From Phoronis australis (lineage: Eukaryota > Phoronida > Phoronidae): DNA of 64,000 nucleotides. Shown one piece after another: positions 25,501 through 37,500 of this stretch. A program made the position numbers and the translations under genes. The DNA lies in the NCBI GenBank assembly GCA_002633005.1, contig NMRA01000034.1:1231050-1295049 (forward strand). Reading direction: 5' to 3'. Position 1 is the first letter of the stretch. Every line of letters starts with the position of its first letter. Below the pieces are notes generated by a model. It saw only the letters and a program-made list of their open reading frames with translations, was not told the origin of the DNA and searched no databases.

Positions 25501-28500
25501 GCTCATGTAAGTTTTGCAGATTATTACAATAACCGCGACAATATCGCACTGGTCAGTCCCCCTGCTCGCAAGGTTCTGACTGACAATCATGATTTGGAAA
25601 TGCCATCAAGTAACAGCCTGTGTCAATGCGTGTCTCATTTCTTTCAGCAGAGTAGTTTGAGTAGCCAAGAAATACTTAAAGCCCTAATTTTTCTTGTTTC
25701 TGAGGCAGCATGTTAGCATATGTATGAATCATATGTCAATCACAAGTTGGTGCTAATGTAACAAAACAGTGATTCAAATCCACAAACTTATGCGCGCGCA
25801 TGCACACACGCACGCACGCACGCACACACACCACTCCAAAGCCACAAATCAAAAGAGAACACCGACAGCCCTAAATAAAGCAGTTTAGTGTCTTAGCCCT
25901 AGGCTATTAAGTGCCTAAAATGTTTATTTAGCAATGGCAATTATTTGAGACCAAGTGGTTTACGATGTTCCCCAGGCCAGATATTCTCCTGTTCCGATGT
26001 TTCCCTAGCTTGATGTTCCTTGAGCTCGATGTTCTATGCCAGTAGCCAGCTATTGAAACTAAACAGAGAGGTGCCAAATTATGATTAGCAAACGTTTATT
26101 CTTCACTTCATTAAGTCTCCCCACTACTGCCAATTTTTCAATCCCTGGGTCGTCAGTTGACCACGTGGTAGACTATTCAGACTCAATTGAAAGCAAAGTT
26201 GTTCCAGCTAAATCGGACCAATTGGAAACAAAATTATTTCAGGTGACTGAAAAGGGTAGGATATAAGGATATCTGCCAACACAGTCATGCCTAGGTGGAG
26301 TTTGCCACAAAAATCGTACGAAAATATTACTTAGATTCCAGTCTTTTAATTTTTTATTAGTGCAAATATCAGGATTAACGACTGTGCTCACATGAGGGCT
26401 TAACTGTATACTTATACCATTAGCGGAAAATCTCATAATTACCAACAAGCCAGTTCAAGTTTTCTAAACCCAAGCAATGCAGTCGTTCAACTTCAAAAGC
26501 CTGAGTGTATTCTGCTACTCCTACCTCATCATTCAGCCAATTCAGTCCAGCCAGGGTGGCCATGTCTCGACGATGAATAGCGATCCTATGGGCAGTGACC
26601 AGAACCTCTGAATCGGGGTAGGGCACTAGGGCATTGTCAATTATCTCCTGCATCTCCGTGGTCAGTTCTGAAAACACCAAGTTCTGCCGCCTTAACACAT
26701 ACAATAACAACGTCCAACTTATAGGAAAATATTTGACAGGTATCTAACGATTTGTAACAATCGTCAACACTTTTAGAGTTACTCGCACAAAGACAAAATG
26801 AAAACAAAACCCAGCCCCTAATTTCTTGAAAACACCAAAGTTGCACAATAAATTTGTAATAAGATGGAAGATAAGTTTCAATAGCAAAATCAAAATTTCA
26901 CAGATAATAATCCATGCCTGATGTGACAAGTTGGCAGTTCATAGAAGGTATACGTTAAAAAAATTCTGTCCTGTGAATACCACTCTTGCCAGCTACATTG
27001 TACACTACAGTGATAAATGTCACTCATACCAGGAAGCTCCTCCTCTTCCTCTTCTTCCTCCTCATAACTCTCCTCAATCACAGCTGGCTCCTCCTCTTCT
27101 AGTCTCATCTGTTCTCGTATCTGCTGCTCCAACCGTTTAGCTTCTTTTTCATGCTAGAATTAACAAAGTCGAGTAACAAATGAAAACTATTGCAGGTACA
27201 TTCAGATAAGATTATATTACCAAAAAATTGTATGCACATTTACAGGTCAATAATTACACAATCTAAAGGTAGATCTAAACAAGAGCAGAGCGTTGAAACG
27301 TCCCTACGACTTGTTAGTTTCACAGTCGTTATGTGATAAGACTAATTTGCCCACTATAAAATCAAAACTGACAAATCCCTGACATATGCCTCTCTGTCGA
27401 GGTCCATCAACAAAGGGTAAAGCACAAATCCCGGAATCAGATCCTCCCAAAAGCCACCTAAGCTGTGCTCTCATTAACACACCTAGCAAATTATTAACAA
27501 GGACAACCCTTCAAAGAACTTGGTATGTGTGGAGGCAAGGAACAAATTAAACCATCACTAGGGGTCACAACTGTACAGTAATTTCTTGACGATCTTTCAA
27601 ACTGTCTGGCAGGTACAGAAGCAAGTGCCAAAACAAAGTCACAGGACCATCATCATTTTAAATATTCCCTCTAGAGGGAGTAATGCTAGCACACTTAAAA
27701 TAATCTCTAGGGGGTGCAAGTCACCTATGCTCTCCCTAATAGACACCTGCCACCTATCACTATGACTCTTCAAGTAGTTTGACACATAGTGTGGCGGATA
27801 AGAAAAAAACAGACACGAAAATAATAAAAAGGGAATTAGGGGGCGCAGCAAACGTCAAATCCGTTTGAAATCGGGGTACGTTTACGGAGTTCAAAATAAT
27901 CGGATTTGTCACAAAAATTCACCTCAGGAATTTTTATCCATGGGAACACACATGCCAAATTTCATGAAGATTGATTAAGACACTTGGCAGATATTGAAAT
28001 GCCAACAAAAAATCATCAACTGTCCTCTTCTCAATAGGAAAACATATGCCAATTTTCAAAATGATGACACTAGGTGGCATAAAATAACCAAATAAATCCT
28101 GAAAATGAAGATGTCATCATCTCCTTATTAAAAACTTTTTGGCCACACTTCATGAAAATTCATCAATGAACTCCAAACATACAAACAAGAGGATACAGCA
28201 ATAGTCAGATTCATCCGAAATACGTTGTCATCAATTCTCATGATCATACGAAGCCTTTGGCTAATTTCACGAAGATTTTACAAGGGGTTCAGGAGACACA
28301 TACATGGACAAACACCTGCCAAAGATCACAGCAATATGCAGCCACATGAACATATGTGGTAAATAGTGGAAAACAAAAACAACACTAGAGTGCAGGATGA
28401 AGACGTTTCGATATTAATCTTAAATCCTCCTCAGGTACACCAATGGACATATTTGGGTGCATAAAAGACTGATTGCTTACCCTATTTGCCATACATATTT

Positions 28501-31500
28501 TCTCAAGACTGCTTTACACAGAAAAATGCACAAGCACAATGTTGACTCACCAGTTCTTTGTACACTTTAACTTTGACTTCTTCCTCGGATATTTTCAATT
28601 TTCTTTCAGTCTGTGCTTTTTCAATATTTTCTTTTCTAAAAAAAATAGTGACTAATCACAACATCTCAGGCTGGTGTAGACAAAAGAGACACTGCAGGGT
28701 TGTTTTCTGTGAAAAATTCATTTTTTGATTCACCGAAGTCGATTTGTTAAAACAATAAGTTAATTCGCTTTACATTTAAACCTGGCACTGCAGCCAGAAT
28801 GATCTTCAGTTTCAACCACACATTGCATAAAATTACCATGTGCATGTACTTTGTTTGCAAATGTTTTTTCTACAAATTTACCACATACATTTGTTGTAAC
28901 CAGTCCGAGTGGGTGTAAGGGCTTGAGACAAGATGGTTTTTGAATGCTTCATTGGATGGGCACCTAAAAATAATCGAGCAGAGCAACATGAAATGACACT
29001 GGAACCAACATTTCAAGAGCCTGCAACATTAGCAATAGTGCAAAGGCATGATTTGCAAAGCGTGATGTAATAATTACAATCAATAGCATAAACATTAACG
29101 TACAGTTTGAATTAAACTGTAAACTGGTCCTCCAGTACACTTGTAGCAAACAGACTAATATTTTTTCCAAGAACGACCTTAATTCATTGCTATTATCCCT
29201 CACCTTTGAATGTCAGTTTCTTACCACAGAAACAAGTCTGAAATTGTCAAACATTGTTTTCACAGTCAAATTCTGAACTATCCAAACTGGCTGTAAAGCT
29301 TAAGTCACGATAATACAAATTAAAACAATTATTATTTCTAAACAATTGCTACTCTCGCTTTTGTTAACTGAAGTTGTTACTAGTATTACAATATTGTTAT
29401 TATTACAGTATTTACTTTAACAACAGCAATGCGCCCACCGTGTGCACCGCTTATACATGTAGCACATACAGGGGATGATCATCAAACATTCCCACTAAAG
29501 GGAGCAAAGCTAGTAAATTCAAAATAGCCTCTGGGGGTGCATAGCATAGCAAGTCAGCAATGCTCTCCTCAATAGGAACACATCTGCCAAGATCGTAAAA
29601 AATGAAATTGCCATTTGGGGCACAATGTTAGTCATATACATCCAAAAGTCGTTGTCATCCGTTGTCAGGTTCATAGAAATACATCTGGTCAAATTTCACA
29701 AAGATCATGCGATGTTTTAGGAGAAACAGAATTTTTGCGGATGTACAAATTTAAAAGCAAACCTGCCACTAAGAGGTGCCACAGTAGACAAAAATCATTG
29801 TCAGCCATGCTTTTCCCATAAGAAAAATATACAACAATTTTCAAAACGATTGTTAGAGTGGTTTGGAACACAGAGAGACAGACACCAAGAAGCAGATTCG
29901 GAAATAATAAAAACCGCCACTAGAAGGCATAATAATCCATCTGAAAACATGAAGATGTCGTCGACTCTAATAAAAACAAATTTGCTAATTTCACAAAGAT
30001 TCTGCAGGGGCGTAGAAGAAACATCTGCAGATACAAAACAAAAGAAAACTGCCACTAGGATGCGCCACAGTATTCGGAGCCATTCCAAAGCCACTGCCAA
30101 CAACCCTCTTCCCAGCAGGAATATATAAGCCAATACATAACCATCCTCAGAGTGGTTCAGTCGATAGGGCCGTGGTCGACAAAATCAGTCAACAAAATAT
30201 TAAAAACGGCTACTATGTAGTGTGCACTATGTCGACTCCAACTGAAAACGGGAAGATGTAATTGCATCTTCAATACAAGCCTATTTTCAAAACTAGTCTT
30301 CATAATAATTCTTTAAGGAATAGATGAAAATAGAAAAAATAAAACTACCACTAGGGGGCACAGAGGTAGTCGGATTTGTCCGAAAGTCGTCACCATCTGT
30401 TGTTATCTTCATACAAATACATTTGCCAAGTATATCAACGATCTTGTAGAAGTTCAGGTAAGGAGATGGACGCAAAAAACAAAACTACCACTAGTAGGCA
30501 CCACAGTAGTCATAACCACCTGAAAATCATCAACCGCTGCCATCTTCCCAGAAGGAACACATATATCAATTTCCATAATCATCTTTAGAGTGGTTTGGTC
30601 AACAGAGGGATGGACGACAAAAAACATACTAAAAAAGTAAAAACGACTAAGTGCCGCAAAATACATCGAATCCCTGCCAAAATGTTGGACGGTGACATCA
30701 TTTCCTTAATAAGTGCCCAGCTGCCAAATGTCATGAAAATCCGTTCGAAGAGAGAGGTACACGTAAAACACTAAAATTGCCATGAGGGGGCACACCAGTA
30801 GTCAGATCATCCGAAAATTCGCTAATGACGTCCCATCCATGACAGGAACTTTTATCTGCCAACTTTCATGCACATAACAGGAGACGCAAGACCGACGAAC
30901 AGGGATGACGGCACAATGCGCCCACGTATAAATATGCGGAACACATAAAAATCAATGCTCGTCTATAAAACAATGAAAACACAACATCAATATGTATGGT
31001 AAATCTAAGAGTAGTATCCTTTGATAACTAAAACTAGCAGTTTCATGAGCAATGCAGTTAGTTGAAACGTGCCCAGCATGCGCACTGTAAACCACAAAGA
31101 GAAAAGAGGTACTTTTTTACGAACATTTCCATGCACTAAACTCTAATGAACTTAAAATTGATTCTACAAGGTGTAGTCCTAGCCATTCGACAATGGGCCG
31201 TTATAATCTTCGTAGATAATGAGATTGCCGCAATGAAACTTTAGTGCTGTTACAAGGGGACACTGCAGCAGTCGAATACATCCAATAATTTGTTGACTTA
31301 CTCGTCTTGTCTAATGCATTTGATATTAATTTCTATTAACAAAGTTTGTCATAAACTCAATGAACCAAAAACTATTCATTATTGATTAAAAGCTTACACA
31401 GCACGTGGACTTGTGGCTTCTAGGGTTACGCTCACGTTGGACATGTCCTTGCAAGTCCTCTTTTCATCTGAAATCAAGACAGCTTTGCTTTATTAACTCC

Positions 31501-34500
31501 TTTCTATGCCGCGTCTCTAAAAATACATACACGTCAATCTATGACGCAAAGAGTGGGTTTCAAACTGTATCGTTTGCAAAGTCCTACAACATAAAACAGT
31601 ATTAGGGAAACAAGTTTTCCTGTTTTTCAAGAGCAACATGTGTTGATATGCATGAGACCACCATATGCATCGCTAACGGTAAAGTTACAAGGGGTGCTCA
31701 TTTTTCAATATCTCAAAGGTATTTGGATCCACTTAAAAATCAGCATCAGTTGCGCTCTCTTTCATGAAAATCCGTCGCAGAACTTGATAGATACTAAAAG
31801 CAGACGTAATGACAATTTGCCACTAGGGGGTGCCATAGTAGCCCCATTAGGTAAAAAAACAACAGCCATGTTTTCTTGAATACAAACATACATGCCAAAG
31901 CTCATGAAGAACCATCACTTGAAAAATATTGTGGTATAAACAAAGAACCCAAAAAATGCCACAAGGGAAGCACCACACTAGTCAGATCATCTAAAAACAA
32001 CACCAATCATGCACTCTCTTCATGACAATACATCAAGAAACTTGGTGGGAATTGAGCACAGGCACAAAAAAATTGCCATTATGAGGCATCACAGAAGTCA
32101 GAATTGTCCGAAAATCAACCACAGCACTGTGCTCTCCTCAATATAATCACGTACATCAGACTTCTCAAGATCCATAAAAAATCGAGATATTGAGGCAAAC
32201 ACAAAGAAAAACTGCAATTGCCACTTAATAGAGCGCCACAGTAGATGTCTGAAAATTACAGTGGGGCACATTCTTTGCAAAATTTCATAATGATCCTTCA
32301 ACCAGTTTTGCCGGTAAGCCAAACCAAGACTCGAAAATGAAAACCAGCTGCAAAGGGAAGCACTATATGTCAAGTTCGTCTGAAATAAGGACGGTGTCGT
32401 CATCATCTCAAAACAAACACATTTGCCAAATTTCACAAAGGAACTGGGTAGACGCAGAAACATTATTAAAAAATTAAAAATACCACTCGGAACCACAGTG
32501 GTCGTCAGATCCAACTGAAAGTCGTCGTCGTCTGTCATAAGCATCATAGGACCACGCCTGCCAAATTTCATCAAGATCCTGCAAGGGGCTTTTAGAAGAA
32601 CAGATACAGCAGCGGATGCTAGATGCACAGACAGAGATGACGGCGATGTGCACCCACACACGTAAATGTGGGCACATAATAGAAAACTGAAACAATGCAG
32701 TCTTGCTAAATAAATTACAGACTCAATGCATAACTGTTACTGACCACTGATGCATTGGATTTCGTCATCTTCATCATCCTCATCATCTATAACAACTATT
32801 TCGTCACATTCCCGGGGCTCCGGCTTGGCAAGCTCCTTCTGGACTGGTGCAGACTGTTTCAATTTTCTGGAACTCTCAGATGCTGGTCAGAGGAAAAGAT
32901 AAAAAATGAAGGTCACATTAATGACTAAAAAAGTTTTGTGCAAGAAAACAAGGGGACACAGGTGAAAAGTAATTTTAACTGTGAGAGTCGCTGAATGTTC
33001 TGCCAACTAAATGAGTCGAAACACAAAAGGAAATTTGTCGTCAGACATGAGAATATATTCATAGTTGCATAGCCAAAGACTTGGGAACAAAAACTGCTTT
33101 TTTGTAACAGTTGTCGGCAACCTACAAATTCCAGTTTGGCCTTCAGCAATGACAATGGGTCAGTTCATTCCAAGACCACAAATCTTATCTGAGAAAGAAC
33201 AAGACCAATTTTATGGCAGGAAGAGTATAAGACAAAAAGGAATAGAAGAATTTAAGGCAGGTGGATTGGGGTTTCAACTTACATGGAACAGCATTGGTAT
33301 GAGTGATTGTTACAGGAATCACTTTCTCCTTCCAGAATGCCTTGTTCTTGGGCTGGCTTTCACTACTTTTGTTGGCAGAGACAAAACTCCTACAAAGTCG
33401 CAAATTAGCATGAGAAAAGCAATTACAAAATTTGCAATAGCCAATTGAGTTTTGAGGAACATGCGATTAAGTTGACTCTGCAGGCTTCTGACAGATCGTA
33501 ACAAATGATTCCATTTCCGCTTCACCAGGTAATGAGTACATGACGTGTCATTTCCAAATTCCAATTCTAATCATATAAACTGGGTGAAATGAAGCTTTAA
33601 CCAGACAGGAACCAATCAAAAGTTTGGGAATTTCATGTAGAAGACTAGTATAATATGGCTACTCAAACATTTAATGTTAAACACAGGTCATTTTTCTTGG
33701 CCTTCATTGCTTTTACCAAAAACTCAACGTGTCCATTAAACAAACACAAAATACCTGTGTAATGAGTTTGCAAGTATCATAAAAATGACTGTTGCGAATA
33801 AGTAAAATGACTTGTTGTTCCTAGTGAAAAGACTTACAGCTGATTTGAACCGAGAGATGTTTGGAGCTGGGAAGTATTCCATGCAGTTGCAGAGGTGGTG
33901 TACTGCTGGAGTAGCTGGCGATACAACTCCTTCTCTTTTATGTTTATACTCTAAGCAATAAAAGTGGATGAAAAACATTCAGTCCAATGTCTTCTTGTGT
34001 GGTCAAGCTGTCCATGATGTGGTGAAAATTTCTCATAACAAAAAACAACTTGTAAAAGAATTTAGTCTATTGATAGCATGGTTTGTATAACTGGCATCAA
34101 AACACTTGAAACTTTTTAGCAATTTGTAGCAATATATAGTAAATCTTGAAAAAATAACAAGATCCCATTGTGTGCAGCGCATACAATAAAAATATCACAA
34201 ATACTCATTTTTTCAAACATTTCTGGAGTAGTCGAATCCATCTGAAAACATCCATTAGCTTTCCCCAGTGGCAACACACATCAAAGAACTCAAAAATATT
34301 TAAGACAGATGCAATGATAATCTGCCACTAGGGGCGCCACAGTATTTAAGTCTTCCTCAATGCCAACCTGTGAGCCAAATTTAATGAAGATCCGTAAAAA
34401 ATGGGGTAGATTTTTAGGCAAATGCAACGAAACTACAAATCGCCACAAGCCCAAGAGAGCACCATAGTTATAGTAAGATTCGTAAAAAACTCCACCAAAC

Positions 34501-37500
34501 AAGCCATACACATGGAAAGCATGGAATGGAAAAATGAAACAGAGACACTGAAGTTCACTACCAGTTAAAGTTCCAATGCATTCCTCAGTGAAATATGATG
34601 GTACTCAAGATATAGGTAATGACGTTTTAAGGGTTGTTTTGAAAGATTTGATAACATACCTGAAACATCAACTATTACAATGCAATGAACTTCAGGCTTA
34701 CCATTTTATTCTTCACAATAACACATAATTTGATCAGTAGTAGTTAGCCAAGCCTGAAAGTGTAGGCAAAATGATCTCAGCCATGACTTCACATTACAGT
34801 GTGCTTGTGTTAGAGCCTACGTACGTTGACAGCAGTTCCGTGATGTTCCCTGCGGTTGGTGGAGTTATGGATAGACAGTGGACGTGGGTAGGTCTTTTCA
34901 TAGAGTGAGGTATATGATTTGTTAGTCCTCCAACTAACAGGAGACACAGGCTTCTTAGGGGTTCTCCACTCTGGCAGTATCCTAGCTGAACTGGACCTCT
35001 TGCTGTCTACTGAATGGGGGGTCCCTTGTTTAGTCCTGAAAACACAATTCTTTACAATACCAACAGTAAGTCAATTGGAATACTACACAATAAATAAAGT
35101 ATAACATCAAGACAGTCATGAAATTGTGCATACTATTGGAAATAGGCACATACAAAGTTTTACTCATATCCAAAAAAATATCTGGGTGACAGTATTCTAC
35201 ATCACAAACTTTTAGGATATTTGTATGTGACTGGGAACTGCACAGTAACGTAAAAAAGAGCATGTATGTCATGGAAAAAGAAAAACAAAGGAAGAATATT
35301 GGTCATAGCTTGCAACCCATTTTTGCAACTTAGAAGGAGACATATTATATTATCATCAAAACTTAGTAGTGATACAAATGAGCGCTTGAAGTATCAACCT
35401 ACAGGTCAAAAATTTCAACCTGGAAATCCGATTTTTGAATTGGATAATCTCCATTGACAGAACTCTGACTGTACTTCGGGAGCAAGTTTTCTGTTATACA
35501 GAATTTGTTGAATACACGACACTTTTCATTGTTCACGGTCTTTATTCCGTTGCGTTCATACTTTCTGAACAAAACTCTACTCTCTACTGAACATAGATAC
35601 AGTAACTGACCTAGCGACATAATTAAAAGACACACGATATTTCGAAACATACTTGTTTCATTCTCAAGTGAAGATAAAATGACGCNGACAGAACTCTAAA
35701 AACAACACAACACAGATCTCATGTTGACCTACCTGGCCCTTATGTCCTGACGACGCCTGAAGACAGAATGTTTCCCTGCAGTGGAGGTCTTCACAGAGCT
35801 GAGAGTTGATTGCCCAGTGACACTGGTAGCAGGTTTGGCACTGCGAGCAACAGGAACATCCAAAGCTGGAACAAGGATGTTACATTAGATTCACAGGTGA
35901 ATTTTCTCCGACTATTCACATGCGCAACTGGGAGGACAGTCATGCAGAGTTGGTATAGTTTTTGATTCATGAGATGGGAGGATATTAACTAGCGTATCAA
36001 CAGAAAGTAATAATCTTTACAAATTTAAGAAATTGACCAAAGGACTGAAGACTAGACTTGTTTTCCATATTAGTGGCTAAGACGTTTACAATCTTGAAGG
36101 CTTAATCACAGTTTGAGACTTGCCATCATTGAACACCTGAAATACAAAAGCTGAGAACCATTTTTGAATTTAGTACTGTATGGTTGCACCACAGTCATCT
36201 GTAAGAGCCTGAAACAGTATTGTGTCACTGTGTTTAAGACCCAATAGCAAACGTCAAGCAACAAATTCTTTGGTATAACAAGAGCATGAAAGCGGCCTAG
36301 ATTTAACTGATAACAAATTATTTGGAAAAAATAAACTGAGTTGAGATATAATGTATTCAGTTTGCTTTCATTCATGGTATTCTTCATAACATTGTAGCAC
36401 CACATCCTACAGCAAGACCGTGGAAATCTAAACGTAATGAGATCACACTATTTTACATCAACAGCCACATCACATTCAAAATCTTTATCACCCATTAGCA
36501 ACAACGCCTATTAGAACGGGGCCCGCTATGTTAGCAAATGGCTCCTGAATGAGCAGATCAGTCTTGCAAAGTTGTAAGACACACCGTGCAACTAAGAGTG
36601 ATTCAATTTCTGGCAACAAAGACCATAAACTCAAACTGTTCTATCTGCAAATCTCTAGATGATTTCCATCACATGCACCATGAAACTGACTTGGGAGTAC
36701 AACAAAAAATCCAAACACAGGTCTTTGACTGACCAATGACAAAAAAGAGGAAAACTTTAATTTCTAGTTGAAACACTGTTCTACAAATTACTAGGCATAC
36801 TGTGATAGAAATTTTTGAGTTGTAAAATTTAACAGCAAGCAATGTTTTTTGCAAGAATAGTCGAAACAATGATAAAAAAGAGATAAAATAGAGGAAACTT
36901 GAAATCATATCAGAGAAAATCGAATCCAAACAAGAAGAAATCCTCTTAAAAAGAGGAAAATTCCAAGCCCTGGAACATGAGAGACACTCACTTTTGCTTT
37001 CTTCACCGATATACACTGGCTTCTTTTCCTTTACACCATGTTCCTGAAATCAAAATTAGGATAAGTATTGGTGAGGAAACTTACTATTTATTAATTGCAG
37101 AATAATCCACAAATACAGATTTAAGCAGAAGCCTAAAAACAAGTTAACTGTAGCCACTCATAGCTAAGGAGATCAAAATCTTTACCAAATATCGGAAAAC
37201 ATTATGGTTATGAAGGACCCTAGAAAAAGGTCACACGTTTTGGCCAATTTCGGAATAGCGTATATCAGAAATGGATGATCAGATTCACGTGAAATTTTTA
37301 AATATTATGCTTTAAACACTGTTCCGCAAAACAGAATTGTTTTTGAAGTGTTTCACTTTTGCATGAAGAGCTATCAAAAAATATCATTGATGATTTTTAT
37401 GAAAGAATTATTAAAGCTGCACATTTAAACAAATTATTAAAGCAATAACAGTGTTTTTGAGAATTTATCTTAAACATTATGTCATGCAAAATGTAGTCAT

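Noticed and set aside
32098-32661. 187-codon open frame, minus strand, in a SENP intron
   Set aside because: It lies wholly in the CCTAGTGGC-family repeat. Its openness follows from the repeat modules, and the peptide shows no family motif or splice context.
29460-32690. Regularly spaced repeats that could suggest a CRISPR-like array
   Set aside because: Units are about 145-160 bp, diverged, and part of a dispersed element in a gene with spliceosomal introns; there are no short identical repeats with unique spacers.
36669-37016. 115-codon frame with a hydrophobic segment (-)
   Set aside because: It is a real SENP exon (36992-37043) read through its donor into repeat R2.
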